Below are positions 1-7,992 of a stretch of DNA of 64,000 nt, one piece after another. Made by a program: the position numbers and the translations under genes. The DNA comes from JBBQNR01 sp963774075. GTDB lineage: Bacteria; Actinomycetota; Thermoleophilia; Solirubrobacterales; JBBDJG01. The stretch covers positions 248,001-312,000 of the forward strand of contig CAVZDP010000001.1 in NCBI GenBank assembly GCA_963774075.1, read 5' to 3'. The stretch's first letter is position 1; each line of letters starts with the position of its first letter. The notes beneath the pieces are model-generated. The model was not told where the DNA came from and ran no database searches. It was given only the letters and a program-made list of their open reading frames with translations.

Positions 1-682
1 CGTCGTACTTGGGCACGCCCAGCCGATCGACGGGGATGACCGTCGGCCGCTTGCCGCGCTGGCGCAGCTCGATTGCCTCGACGTTCCAGAAAGCCCCCAG
101 AGTCGCGTCGACCTTGCCGGAGAGCATGGCCGGCAGCAGGCTTGCGCCGACGTTGGTCTCCTTCACCGAGGACGGCTTCACCTTGGCGCGCTCGAGGATC
201 GTCCGCAGGTAGGCGGATTGGTAGGGGATGCCGGCCGTGCCGACCCTCTTCCCGCGCAGGTCCGAGGGCGAGTCGATGCGCTTGGACTCGATCGCCATCA
301 GCGACGTGAGCGGGCGCTGGACCAGCGCTGCCACCGCGACCACGGGCAGGTCCTGCTCCCGCGCTAGGAGCACCTCCGGCTCGTAGGAGATCGCCAGGTC
401 CACCCGCCCGGCGGCGACCTGCTTGATGGGTGCCGCCGGATCGGACGGGACGCGTGGATGGACATCGAGGCCGACGTCGCTGAAGAAGCCCTTTTCCATG
501 CCCTCGTAGATCGCGACGTGGTCGGCGTTGGGGAACCAGTCGAGGGCGAGGTCGAACCGCGCCGGCTCGGTCTGGTCGGTCGAGCTCTCCGACTTCTCCC
601 CGCAACCGGCCGCCACGACCGCCAGGGCGAGTACGGCGACCGCCGCTGCGAGCCTCGGAAACGCGCACTTGAACACCTTCAA
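1..682 (-). CDS. ABC transporter substrate-binding lipoprotein, ThiY/NMT1-like (partial, 3' end outside window)
   Basis: Probable periplasmic/surface-anchored receptor of the thiamine-precursor importer encoded just upstream. Reading the minus strand gives a short basic N-terminus, a hydrophobic stretch and a lipobox ending VAAGC, then a mature part with NMT1/THI5-type features (ALDWFPNADHVAIYEG, the GLDV strand, and a DLRGKRVGT segment). The TTG at 682 follows the permease stop by one base, with GAGGAA about six bases upstream; GTG at 676 is an alternative. The gene runs off position 1, so the C-terminal lobe is missing. The ligand is inferred from the TPP riboswitch in front of the operon: HMP or a formylaminopyrimidine fits the ThiY family best. 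Confidence 0.85.
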   Translation of the reverse strand, partial: MKVFKCAFPRLAAAVAVLALAVVAAGCGEKSESSTDQTEPARFDLALDWFPNADHVAIYEGMEKGFFSDVGLDVHPRVPSDPAAPIKQVAAGRVDLAISYEPEVLLAREQDLPVVAVAALVQRPLTSLMAIESKRIDSPSDLRGKRVGTAGIPYQSAYLRTILERAKVKPSSVKETNVGASLLPAMLSGKVDATLGAFWNVEAIELRQRGKRPTVIPVDRLGVPKYD

Positions 683-683
683 C

Positions 684-1433
684 TCAATTCCTCTCTCGCC
701 GGCCCGCCCAGGGCACCGCTCGGCGCTCGAGCGCGGCAACCAGGGCGAACAGGGCGATGGCCATGATGGACAGGATCAGCACGGCGGCGAAGACCCGTGC
801 CGTCAGAAGCTGTGCCGTGCCGATCTGGATCGCGTGGCCGAGGCCGGCGTCCGAGCCGACCAGCTCTCCGAACACCGCGCCGATGACGGCGACCGCGACC
901 GCGATCTTGGCTCCAGAGAAGAAGTACGGGAGGGAGGATGGCAACTCCAGGTGGCGAAGGACGCCCGCCCGCGACGCGCCCAGCGTTCGCAGCAGCTTGA
1001 CCTGGTCGGCGTCGACCGAGCGCAGGCCGTCGAGGGTGTTGACGGCGATCGGGAAGAAGCAGATGAGCGCGATCACTATCAGCTTCGGCGTCATGCCGAA
1101 CCCGAACCAGATCACGAGGATGGGCGCGATCACCATCACGGGCACGGCCTGCGAGGCGACCACGAGCGGGTAGACGGCGCGGCGAAGGAGGGGGGAGAGG
1201 TGCAGGACGATGGCGACCGCCACTCCGACCACGAGCGCGATGGCGAAGCCGAGCAGCACCTCCTTCGCGGTCACCCAGGCGTCGGGGAGCAGCAGTTCCC
1301 GGTCCTCGACCAGCGCGGTGGCTATCTCGCTCGGCGCCGGCAGCAGGTAGTTCTCCACGCCGCCCAGGCGAGCGAAGGCCTCCCAGGCGCCGGTGAGCAC
1401 CGCCAGGAGCATGAGCGGTGCGAGAACCGTCAC
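684..1433 (-). CDS. ABC transporter permease, ThiX/SsuC-like
   Basis: Inner-membrane channel subunit of the riboswitch-controlled importer, about 249 residues with five to six hydrophobic segments. The cytoplasmic EAA-type loop is visible around ...RTLGASRAGVLRHLELPSSLPYF, the contact site for the ATPase. The open frame extends upstream, but the GTG at 1433 overlaps the ATPase stop as GTGA, so it is the preferred start and implies translational coupling. The stop at 684 is followed at once by the substrate-binding gene, giving ATPase-permease-receptor order. The family (BPD_transp_1, nitrate/taurine/thiamine-precursor type) is clear; the substrate is inferred from the riboswitch. Confidence 0.9.
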   Translation of the reverse strand: MTVLAPLMLLAVLTGAWEAFARLGGVENYLLPAPSEIATALVEDRELLLPDAWVTAKEVLLGFAIALVVGVAVAIVLHLSPLLRRAVYPLVVASQAVPVMVIAPILVIWFGFGMTPKLIVIALICFFPIAVNTLDGLRSVDADQVKLLRTLGASRAGVLRHLELPSSLPYFFSGAKIAVAVAVIGAVFGELVGSDAGLGHAIQIGTAQLLTARVFAAVLILSIMAIALFALVAALERRAVPWAGRRERN

Positions 1434-2245
1434 GCGAGCGCCTCCAGCGCCCGTTCGCGCAGCGACACGAACTCGGGCGAGGTCACCAGCTCCCGACGTG
1501 GACGCCGCCGCTCCAGGGAGACGGGGAAGTCGGCCACGACCCGCGCGGGTCGTGGCGAGAGAACGACCAGCCGGTCGCACAGGTACAGCGCCTCCTCCAC
1601 GTCGTGGGTCACCAACACGACCGTACGCGGCTCACCGGCCAGCGTGCCGGCCAGCCACTCCTGCATGGCGGCGCGCGTGATCGAGTCCAGTGAGCCGAAC
1701 GGCTCGTCGAGCAGGAGCACCGGCTTTCCGGCCAGCAGCGTGCGCGCGAACGCCACCCGCTGTCGCATCCCGCCCGACAGCTCGTACGGCCGCGCGCCGG
1801 CGAACGAGGCGAGGCCGAAGCGCTCGAGCATCGCCATCGCCTCGTGCCGCGCCCGCGCGCGCGAGGCGCCCTGAAGCTCGAGCGGCAGCCCCGCGTTGTC
1901 GAGCGCCGTTCGCCACGGCATGAGGAGGTCGCGCTGGGGCATCAGTGTGCAGCGGGCCAGCCGCGCCGCGGGGCTCGTCTCGCCGTCTACCGCGACGGCG
2001 CCCTCGCTCGGCTGCGCCAGGCCGCACACGAGCTCCAGCAACGTGGACTTCCCGCAGCCCGAGGGCCCGACGACCCCGAGCGCCCCTCCGCGCTCGCAGG
2101 CGAGGGTGACGCCGGCGAGGGCGGCGACCTCACCGGCGCGGGTGGCGAAGCGCTTGGCGACTCGCGAGCACACCACGCCGGAGTCGCCGGCGCCGGTAGC
2201 CGAGAAAGCTTGAGGCTCCTTCGCTGGAGCCCCGGTCTCGATCAA
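1430..2245 (-). CDS. ABC transporter ATP-binding protein, ThiZ/SsuB-like
   Basis: Nucleotide-binding subunit powering the importer. It has a Walker A motif GPSGCGKST, a Q-loop (MPQRDLLMPW), the ABC signature LSGGM, Walker B VLLLDEPF and the H-loop VTHDVEEA. The ATG at 2266 lies inside the conserved 3' core of a TPP aptamer and is unlikely to be the real start. TTG 2245 sits just behind the AAGGGAG of the aptamer and is used here. GTG 2176, immediately before the first conserved strand (VVCSRVAKRF), is also possible. It is the first gene of a three-gene operon, regulated by TPP through the leader. Confidence 0.9.
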   Translation of the reverse strand: MIETGAPAKEPQAFSATGAGDSGVVCSRVAKRFATRAGEVAALAGVTLACERGGALGVVGPSGCGKSTLLELVCGLAQPSEGAVAVDGETSPAARLARCTLMPQRDLLMPWRTALDNAGLPLELQGASRARARHEAMAMLERFGLASFAGARPYELSGGMRQRVAFARTLLAGKPVLLLDEPFGSLDSITRAAMQEWLAGTLAGEPRTVVLVTHDVEEALYLCDRLVVLSPRPARVVADFPVSLERRRPRRELVTSPEFVSLRERALEALA

Positions 2246-2345
2246 GTCCGCTCCCTTCGCGGGCATTACCCCACAGGTTCGAAGGGTCAGCGCCGGTGTC
2301 GTGAGACGCTATCTCAGCCCGCTTCCCGCGAGCCCCCCTGATTCA
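2241..2345 (-). promoter_or_regulatory. TPP (THI-box) riboswitch
   Basis: The minus strand carries the diagnostic thi-box blocks in order: GGGCTGAGAT near 2320-2311, ACCCTTC then GAACCTG near 2287-2274, GGTAATGCCC near 2270-2261 and GCGAAGGGA near 2260-2252. A P2 helix (GCTCGC with GCGGGC) closes in front of CTGAGA, and the closing P1 can form between ATCAGG (about 2342-2337) and CTTGAT (about 2246-2241). TPP binding should repress the downstream importer. Because the 3' P1 strand and the AAGGGAG overlap the likely ribosome-binding region, translational control is plausible; no terminator was seen. Confidence 0.9.
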
Positions 2346-2402
2346 GTTACGTTGGCGAGTCTAGACGATCGATTCCAACCTCCCCACAGTGCGGATTTGG
2401 AA

Positions 2403-3227
2403 TCAACCATCTAGCGCTCGCGGTCGAAGCCCCGCCGCGACGAGCGCGTCCTCGCGCTCTCTGTGGTTCTCGATTCGCGCGACCTTCCCGTCCTTGAAGG
2501 TCCAGACCTGGAAGAAGACCTCGGCGGTCTCGATGCCGCTGCGGCTCCCGCGCCCGCGCCCGCGAACGGCCGCGAACACCCGCTCGCCCGAGTCGATGAT
2601 CTCGATCGGCTCGCAGCGGTAGTCCTCCCAGACGCTGAGCCAATCCCGGAACGCCGACCCGAGTCCCTCGAGGCCCTTGAAGGCACCTCGCCCGGGCACG
2701 CCTCGACGCTCCTCCCATTCCACGTCAGGCGCGTACGACGCGACCGCGCTCGCGAAGTCACCCTGGGCAAAGCCGGCGAAGATCGAACGCAGGGCGATCA
2801 TGTTCGCGCTCGGGGGAGGTCCATCACGCGCCGGCCCGCCGGCCGCCTCCAGCGCCTTCCGCGGGTCGAGGTAGAAGCGCACGTGGGCGATCCTCCCTCC
2901 ACGGAGGTCGTAGACGTGGCCGAACGGCGACTCCACCTCGACGCCGCTGATGGACCCGACGCCGCGCTGCACTCCAACCACGACGACGGTCGAGGCGCCG
3001 ACCTCGACGAACTCTCGCGGCTCCATCTGAAGTTCGCTCCAGCGGGACCTGGTCTCCTCGAAGTAGTCGCGAGCCCCATCGTGGCCGCGCCAGACGCGGG
3101 AGTCGGGCAGCTCAGGCTCCTCCTCGAGCTCCACCTGCTCGACGCAGGCGGACAGCAGGGCGTCGATGTCCCCCCGCTCGAAGTCCTCGAACGCTTGCCG
3201 CAGGAGCGCGAGCGTGGAGCCGGACAT
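2403..3227 (-). CDS. Tandem SnoaL-like / NTF2-fold protein
   Basis: A 274-residue protein made of two consecutive NTF2-like (SnoaL) domains, roughly residues 1-125 and 142-270. Each starts with a helix of the type LRxxFxxFxxGDxxA and ends with a strand/arginine pattern (GGRIAHVRFYLD; DGKVARIENHRERED). Such folds bind small hydrophobic ligands or act as isomerases/cyclases, but no catalytic residues can be assigned, so no reaction is claimed. It lies 16 bp downstream of the VWA gene on the same strand and may share its transcript. The start is the ATG at 3227. Confidence 0.75.
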   Translation of the reverse strand: MSGSTLALLRQAFEDFERGDIDALLSACVEQVELEEEPELPDSRVWRGHDGARDYFEETRSRWSELQMEPREFVEVGASTVVVVGVQRGVGSISGVEVESPFGHVYDLRGGRIAHVRFYLDPRKALEAAGGPARDGPPPSANMIALRSIFAGFAQGDFASAVASYAPDVEWEERRGVPGRGAFKGLEGLGSAFRDWLSVWEDYRCEPIEIIDSGERVFAAVRGRGRGSRSGIETAEVFFQVWTFKDGKVARIENHREREDALVAAGLRPRALDG

Positions 3228-3243
3228 CCCGTTCCGGCAACGC

Positions 3244-4686
3244 CTACGAAGCGACCTGCGGCCTGCCCGCCACGACGTTCACGAACTGCTCGAGCTGCTT
3301 CGTCGTCCAGCACTCGAACACGCCGTCGCAGTAGGGTTCGTACGCGGCCATCACGGAGTCGCCGTAGTTCCAGTACAGGCGCGGTTCCGGATTGAGCCAG
3401 AAGGTGCGCCCGGCCCGCTCCGCGACGCGCCCGAAAAGCGGCGCGTGTGGCTCGCGACCGTTCGTGCGCGCGTCCCCGAGCACGATCACCGTCGAGCGGG
3501 GGTCGAGGTCGTCCCCGACGCGGCCGAGGAACTCCATCCACACGCGGCCGTAGTCTGTGTAGCCGGACACGTCGGACACGCCGGCCTCGCGGGCGATGCG
3601 CTCCGAGACGGTGCGGAAGGTGCGCTCGCGCTCGAAGATCTCCGTCACCTCGTCGATCCGCTCGACGAATGCGAAGCTGCGCAGCTTGCGAAAGGCGTCG
3701 TGGAGCGCGTGCAGCACGGAAAGGAAGAACACGCTCGCGCTGGTCACCGACGTCGAGACATCGCAGAGCACGTAGATCTCCGGCCGGCGGGGCCTGCGGG
3801 GACGGTACTTCAGGCGCAGTGGCACGCCTCCCGTTTCGAGCGACGCGCGCATCGTGCGTCGTATGTCCACGACCTGGCTGCGCTGGCGCCCGCGCGCCTC
3901 GTGACCGCTGGTGGCGAGCCGGCGCTTGAGCTGCGCCACCACGCGGTGCACGTTCGCCAGGTCCTGAAGCGGCCCGGTCGGCAGCGCGCGGTCGAGATCG
4001 GCGAGCGGCCTGGACGGAGGCAGGCTCTCGGTGCGCTGGATGAGCGCCCGCTCGAGCTCGCGGCGGAGCATGCGCTCGAACCGCCGCAGGGTCTCGCGGT
4101 CGAGGGCGTCCGGGTCGCCCTGACGCTGCTGGGTCGAGGCGCCGCGCAGGTCGAGGGCTCGCCTGATCCGCTGCACGTCCACGCCGATCACTCCGGAGCT
4201 CTCGCCCTGGCTGCCGAAGGCGGCCACCGCGAGCCGCGCGAGGTCCGCCATGTCGCCGTCACGCCCGGCGCGGATTGCGTCCTGGATCTGCGCCCTCAGG
4301 TCGTCGAGGTCGATGCGCTGGCCGCCCTCGAAGCGCTCGTCTCGCAGTCCTCTGTCCACGACCTCGGCCTCGACCGCGTTGAAGAAGAAGCGGTCGAACA
4401 GCGCCTCGAACAGATGCCGGTCCTCGGGAGACTTCGCGAGCGTAGCCGCGAGCGTCTCGCGGAAGTCCTCCCTCTCGGACCACGACACCTCGCCCAGGCC
4501 GCGGAAGGCGTCGAGGATCTCCGCCGTGCCGACGGCCATCCCCTCCTTCCTGAGCTCGTCGCAGAAACGCAGCAGCTGCGCAGCCAGGCCGTCGCTGCCC
4601 CGCTCGGGGAGCCCGCCGTAGAGGCCCTTGCGAGACCGCCCGGCGGCCTCGCCGTCAGCCGCTCTCGGCCCGTCCGAGGACGCCAT
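3244..4686 (-). CDS. VWA domain protein, CoxE-like
   Basis: About 480 residues. The N-terminal half is alpha-helical and charged (starting near GLAAQLLRFCDELRKEGM). The C-terminal half is a von Willebrand A domain with a MIDAS motif DVSTS inside YVLCDVSTSV and a later acidic LGDAR segment. In CoxDE/MoxR-VWA pairs the VWA protein works with an AAA ATPase as a metal-insertion or protein-maturation chaperone. The partner ATPase gene lies immediately upstream and the two genes overlap by 32 bp (ATG at 4686, ATPase stop at 4655). No CO dehydrogenase or other client gene is adjacent, so the target is unknown. Confidence 0.85.
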   Translation of the reverse strand: MASSDGPRAADGEAAGRSRKGLYGGLPERGSDGLAAQLLRFCDELRKEGMAVGTAEILDAFRGLGEVSWSEREDFRETLAATLAKSPEDRHLFEALFDRFFFNAVEAEVVDRGLRDERFEGGQRIDLDDLRAQIQDAIRAGRDGDMADLARLAVAAFGSQGESSGVIGVDVQRIRRALDLRGASTQQRQGDPDALDRETLRRFERMLRRELERALIQRTESLPPSRPLADLDRALPTGPLQDLANVHRVVAQLKRRLATSGHEARGRQRSQVVDIRRTMRASLETGGVPLRLKYRPRRPRRPEIYVLCDVSTSVTSASVFFLSVLHALHDAFRKLRSFAFVERIDEVTEIFERERTFRTVSERIAREAGVSDVSGYTDYGRVWMEFLGRVGDDLDPRSTVIVLGDARTNGREPHAPLFGRVAERAGRTFWLNPEPRLYWNYGDSVMAAYEPYCDGVFECWTTKQLEQFVNVVAGRPQVAS

Positions 4687-5572
4687 TGCCCAGCCGCACG
4701 CCCACTCGCTCCGCGACAACGTCGAGGTCGGTGCGGTGCTTGACGATGATGCTGAGCGTGCGGTCGAAGACGGACTTGTCGATGTCCGCAGCTCCCAGCA
4801 CAACCAGCGCGCGCGCCCAGTCGATCGACTCGGCGATCGAGGGCGGCTTCTTCAGGTCGAGGCTGCGAACCATGTGCACGACCTCGATCAGCTTGCGCGA
4901 GACGGTGTCGGGCAGCTCGGGAACATGCAGAGAGACGATCTCGAGCTCGCGCTCGGCGTCCGGATAGTCGAGCCACAGGTACAGGCAGCGCCGCTTGAGC
5001 GCCTCCGTCAGCTCGCGCGTGTTGTTCGAAGTCAGCAGCACGAGTGGGTGGGTGGTTGCCTCGACGACCCCGAGCTCGGGGATCGAGATCTGGAAGTCCG
5101 ACAGGACCTCCAGCAGCATCGCCTCGAACTCCTGGTCGGTCTTGTCGATCTCGTCGATCAGCAGCACGACCGGCTCCTTCGCCGCGATCGCTCCGAGCAG
5201 CGGCCGCTCCATCAGGAAGTCCTTCGAGAAGATGTCCTCCTGGACGTCGGTCCAGCTCGTCCCGGCCGCCTCCGTCTGGATGCGAAGGAGCTGCTTGCGG
5301 TAGTTCCACTCGTAGAGCGCCTTCGCCTCGTCGAGCCCCTCATAGCACTGCAGCCGAACGAGCCGACGCCCGGAGTAACGGGAAAGCGCTTTTGCCAGCT
5401 CGGTCTTGCCGACTCCCGCAGGGCCCTCGACCAGCACGGGCTTACCGAGCTTGTAGGCGAGAAACGAAACGAGCGACGCGGCCTCGGAGGAGAGATAGCC
5501 GGCCGCGCCCAGGCCCTTTCGCACCTCGTCGATCGAAGCGGGCTCGAAGTTCGCGGCGGCGTCCGCGGCCAT
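4655..5572 (-). CDS. MoxR-family AAA+ ATPase (CoxD-like)
   Basis: A 305-residue AAA+ ATPase. It has Walker A GPAGVGKT, Walker B VVLLIDEIDK, a sensor-1 stretch LVLLTSNNTREL and an arginine-finger region ALKRRCLYLWL. The C-terminal lid ends in IVKHRTDLDVVAERVG. MoxR proteins remodel or activate metalloenzymes together with a VWA partner, and the overlapping downstream gene encodes such a partner. The ATG at 5572 gives the usual family length. A copy of a dispersed hairpin element lies upstream. Confidence 0.88.
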   Translation of the reverse strand: MAADAAANFEPASIDEVRKGLGAAGYLSSEAASLVSFLAYKLGKPVLVEGPAGVGKTELAKALSRYSGRRLVRLQCYEGLDEAKALYEWNYRKQLLRIQTEAAGTSWTDVQEDIFSKDFLMERPLLGAIAAKEPVVLLIDEIDKTDQEFEAMLLEVLSDFQISIPELGVVEATTHPLVLLTSNNTRELTEALKRRCLYLWLDYPDAERELEIVSLHVPELPDTVSRKLIEVVHMVRSLDLKKPPSIAESIDWARALVVLGAADIDKSVFDRTLSIIVKHRTDLDVVAERVGVRLGNGVLGRAESG

Positions 5573-5627
5573 CCACGGATGATAAGGGGGAGACCGCGTA
5601 GGCCGCGAAGCGGCCGCAGCGGGCCAC

Positions 5628-5689
5628 GGAGCTCGCGTCTAAGCGAGTTCCGACTATTCGTGCCCGGCGTACCCGGCTAGATTTGTCGG
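5628..5689. repeat. Dispersed intergenic hairpin element, copy 1
   Basis: This stretch aligns with the repeat unit found three times at 17.1-17.5 kb. It has a hairpin GGAGCTCGC-loop GTCTAA-GCGAGTTCC followed by CTATTCGTG, CCCGGCG and CCCGGCTAGAT. The stem differs from the 17-kb copies (GGAATTCGC / GCGAATTCC) but stays paired through a G-T wobble. It fills the gap between the divergent MoxR gene and a small membrane protein gene. Confidence 0.65.
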
Positions 5690-5881
5690 GTGCCGCTTTC
5701 GCTCCTGATCGCCGACTCGTTTCGCACCTCGCCGAACCCGTTCATCGCTCTGATGCTGGCGGGCTTCGCGGTCGGCGTCTTCGGTCACCTGTACGGGTCG
5801 CGCTTGATCGTCGGCGTGGGCGTGGGGATAGTGTTTCTCGCCACCCTGCTGCTCCCGTTGGCGCTCACCCTCTCTCGCTGA
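5690..5881 (+). CDS. Small two-helix membrane protein
   Basis: A 63-residue protein starting at GTG 5690, with two predicted membrane helices (about residues 18-34 and 38-60) separated by a short HLYGSR turn. Function is unknown. Its stop lies one base from the stop of the convergent membrane protein gene at 5883. It is retained as real because of the clean hydrophobic pattern and the tight fit between neighbours, but the short length leaves some doubt. Confidence 0.55.
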   Translation: MPLSLLIADSFRTSPNPFIALMLAGFAVGVFGHLYGSRLIVGVGVGIVFLATLLLPLALTLSR

Positions 5882-5882
5882 G

Positions 5883-6413
5883 TCAGGTCGGGAGCGGCTG
5901 TGTCGGCTCGGCATCCTGGTCGGCTGCAACCGCCTCCGGCTGGCCGCGGTGATGCCTGCGGCGCGTGCGCACGCCGGCGATCGCGAGCGTGACCGCGGAT
6001 GCGAGCGCAAAGAGGATGCCCCAGCGCATGCCGTAGTCGCTCGTTCTCCCAGCCAGAGTGCGCGTTGGCGGGTCGAGCATCCTGAGGGCGACCAGGAAGG
6101 TCGACCAGGCTCCGGCCGCCGCGATCAGCGTCCCGTCCGAGAGCGGGAGGTGGAACACCTTGCCCTCCGCGCGGCGCACGATCAACACGAGCACGGATGC
6201 GGCGACGAGGAAGACTCCGATCTCGAGGAACGTAATGCGCCTGAACCCGGCGTACGAGATCCCGAAGATGGGATCGCGCCACCAGGGAAGGAAGATGCTC
6301 ACGCCGAGCGCGATCGCCGCGGCCGCGGCCAGGCGCAGGTCCGGATCGAGCGAGCGCGAGAGCGCGCTCAGCCGGCCGCGCTCGTGCCCGTCATTCGATC
6401 GGGATGTCCTCAA
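5883..6413 (-). CDS. Four-helix membrane protein, unknown function
   Basis: A 176-residue integral membrane protein with hydrophobic segments near residues 28-45, 63-80, 95-110 and 130-147. It has a WW pair after the first helix (FLPWWRDPIF) and an arginine-rich tail. A first helix followed by F-L-P-W and repeated four-helix topology is common in small actinobacterial membrane proteins of unknown role. The TTG start at 6413 overlaps the end of the cryptic Cys-motif gene by about 23 bp, suggesting one transcript with the ArsA-type gene. Confidence 0.7.
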   Translation of the reverse strand: MRTSRSNDGHERGRLSALSRSLDPDLRLAAAAAIALGVSIFLPWWRDPIFGISYAGFRRITFLEIGVFLVAASVLVLIVRRAEGKVFHLPLSDGTLIAAAGAWSTFLVALRMLDPPTRTLAGRTSDYGMRWGILFALASAVTLAIAGVRTRRRHHRGQPEAVAADQDAEPTQPLPT

Positions 6414-6684
6414 CCTGCACGACCTTTCGCCGCTCGGCCTCGACGTGCTCGATGTAGTGGTCCAGCAGTGAGCGCATTGCCAGCAGCATCTCGCGCTGCC
6501 ACGCGTGCCAGTGATCCTGGAACTCGGGGGGCAGCGTCGCGCGCAGCAGGTCCGCCGTGCGGCAGATCGGGCAGAAGTCCAGGCAGCGGTGCTCGACGAC
6601 GCCGTGCCGCGGCGCGGCTCGTTCCTGCCCGCCCTCGCCGGGCGGCTCAGACCGCGTTTCGCGCTGTCGCCGAAGCTCGTCTAT
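6391..6684 (-). CDS. Small Cys-motif protein downstream of ArsA-type ATPase (start uncertain)
   Basis: Translating the minus strand between the ArsA-type gene and the membrane-protein gene gives an uninterrupted protein-like segment. It contains HRCLDFCPICRTADLL, then a helical amphipathic tail (EMLLAMRSLLDHYIEHVEAERR), and ends at TGA 6393-6391. The C-x3-C-x2-C cluster resembles small putative metal-binding proteins found near ArsA-like ATPases in actinobacteria. No ATG, GTG or TTG exists in this frame after the upstream stop. ATA at 6684, preceded by GGCGG, is marked as a nominal start only. A frameshift fusion to the ATPase is the alternative. Confidence 0.5.
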   Translation of the reverse strand: MDELRRQRETRSEPPGEGGQERAAPRHGVVEHRCLDFCPICRTADLLRATLPPEFQDHWHAWQREMLLAMRSLLDHYIEHVEAERRKVVQVEDIPIE

Positions 6685-7882
6685 GTCCGCCGCCGTCGGC
6701 GTCGCCGTCGGTTGGCCGCTCGAACGTGACCGTCAAGGTGCCCGCGTCCAGCCGCGCCCCCCGCGGGCGGTAGGACGCCAGCGCCGCGGGCAGGATGATG
6801 TTCCGCTTGTGCGCGGCGACCCGGACGACCAGCTCGAGGCCGACCTTCTTCAGCTCGATGTCCGTCTTGTCCGTGAACGGCACCTTGAGCCGGAGTGTCG
6901 CGCTCGTGCCGTGCATCTCGAGCTCCTGGCTCAGATCCCGGTAGAGCATCGCCTTTGGGTCGGCGTCGGCGAAGATCGCCTCGGCGAGCCGATCCAGCAT
7001 CGGGGCGCCGATCACCTCCTGCTCGAAGAAGGGCGCCTTCAGCACGGGCACCGGCTGAAATGCCTGGTCCACCAGCTCGATCTGCTCCTGCTGCACCTCC
7101 CGCCAGGCCCCGAAGTAGCTCCCGGCCACGTCCTCCGGGAAGACCCGGTTCACCACGACGGCGTCCGTCAGGTAGCCGTACAAGTTCAGGTACGTGAACG
7201 TGCGCTGCGCCTCCTTCACGACCATCCGCTCCGGGTTCATGACGAGGCGGATGGAGCAACTCTCGCGATCGCGCAGAATCTCGTCCATCGCAATCAGATT
7301 CAGCACGAGGCGCTCGACATCCGCGTAGACGTCGCTGGTCGGCAGCTTGACGTCGAGCAGCGTGCGGGCGATCGGCCGGGCCGCGCTGAGGATCCGCTTC
7401 TCCCACGGAAAGATCTTCTCCAGCCACCAGCGAGCCACGTCCGGGAACGACAGCAGCCGCAGCGTCTCGCCCGTCGGCGCGCAGTCCACGACGATCACGT
7501 CGAAGTCGCCCGACTCGCGCAGGCGCTTGATCTGGAGTAGCGAGAAGAGCTCGTCGAGACCGGGCGGCACCGTCATCTCCTCGGCGACGATGCGGTCGAC
7601 GCCGCGTTCCGCGAGCAACCCCCCGAGCCACTCCTGCACGGCTTGCCAGTGGCGCTCCATCTCCTCCTCGGCCTGCACCTCCTGGCCCCACAGCCCGTCG
7701 CCGACGGGCGTCGGGTCCGGGCCGAGCTCCGACTCGAGCGAGTCGGACAGACTGTGGGCCGGGTCCGTCGACAGCACGATCGTGCGCATGCCGTCGCGCG
7801 CGATCGCCCGCGCGGTCGCCGCGGCGACGCTGGTCTTGCCAACCCCGCCCTTGCCGGTGTAGAGGATCGTCCGGGCCTGCAT
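6647..7882 (-). CDS. ArsA/GET3-family anion-transporting ATPase
   Basis: A 411-residue P-loop ATPase of the ArsA/GET3 class. It has a deviant Walker A GKGGVGKTSVAAA at residue 10, a switch I LSTDPAHSLSDSL, and a switch II VVDCAPTGETLRLL. The C-terminal about 90 residues (KVPFTDKTDIELKKVGLELVVRVAAHKRNIILP) form a small alpha-crystallin-like beta domain often fused to bacterial ArsA homologues. No arsenic genes (arsR, arsB, arsD) are nearby, so a role in arsenite export is not supported. A targeting or envelope role is equally possible. Confidence 0.85.
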   Translation of the reverse strand: MQARTILYTGKGGVGKTSVAAATARAIARDGMRTIVLSTDPAHSLSDSLESELGPDPTPVGDGLWGQEVQAEEEMERHWQAVQEWLGGLLAERGVDRIVAEEMTVPPGLDELFSLLQIKRLRESGDFDVIVVDCAPTGETLRLLSFPDVARWWLEKIFPWEKRILSAARPIARTLLDVKLPTSDVYADVERLVLNLIAMDEILRDRESCSIRLVMNPERMVVKEAQRTFTYLNLYGYLTDAVVVNRVFPEDVAGSYFGAWREVQQEQIELVDQAFQPVPVLKAPFFEQEVIGAPMLDRLAEAIFADADPKAMLYRDLSQELEMHGTSATLRLKVPFTDKTDIELKKVGLELVVRVAAHKRNIILPAALASYRPRGARLDAGTLTVTFERPTDGDADGGGHRRASATARNAV

Positions 7883-7930
7883 CGCGGCCGATTCTAGGAG
7901 GTTGTCTCGAACTATCGAGGGTGGCGCTCC

Positions 7931-7965
7931 GAAAAGACCGGTTTTCGCTTAGGCGCGAAAACCGG
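7931..7965 (-). terminator. Intrinsic terminator after the C5-epimerase-like gene
   Basis: A perfect 11-bp inverted repeat, CCGGTTTTCGC with GCGAAAACCGG and a six-base loop (7938-7965), lies 28 bp beyond the stop of the gene ending at 7993. On the minus strand the stem is followed by TCTTTTC, giving the usual stem plus U-tract form. It separates that gene from the ArsA-type gene. Confidence 0.7.
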
Positions 7966-7992
7966 GAGCTCCGTGGCTCGGGGCCAGTCGGC

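Noticed and set aside
528..1874. Long plus-strand frame over the ABC transporter genes
   Set aside because: Antisense shadow of the permease and ATPase. Composition is Arg/Asp/His-rich and repetitive, as is usual for the opposite strand of GC-rich genes.
3244..4743. Plus-strand frame of 525 codons opposite the VWA gene
   Set aside because: It is antisense to a gene with clear MIDAS and partner context, and its own translation is low complexity.
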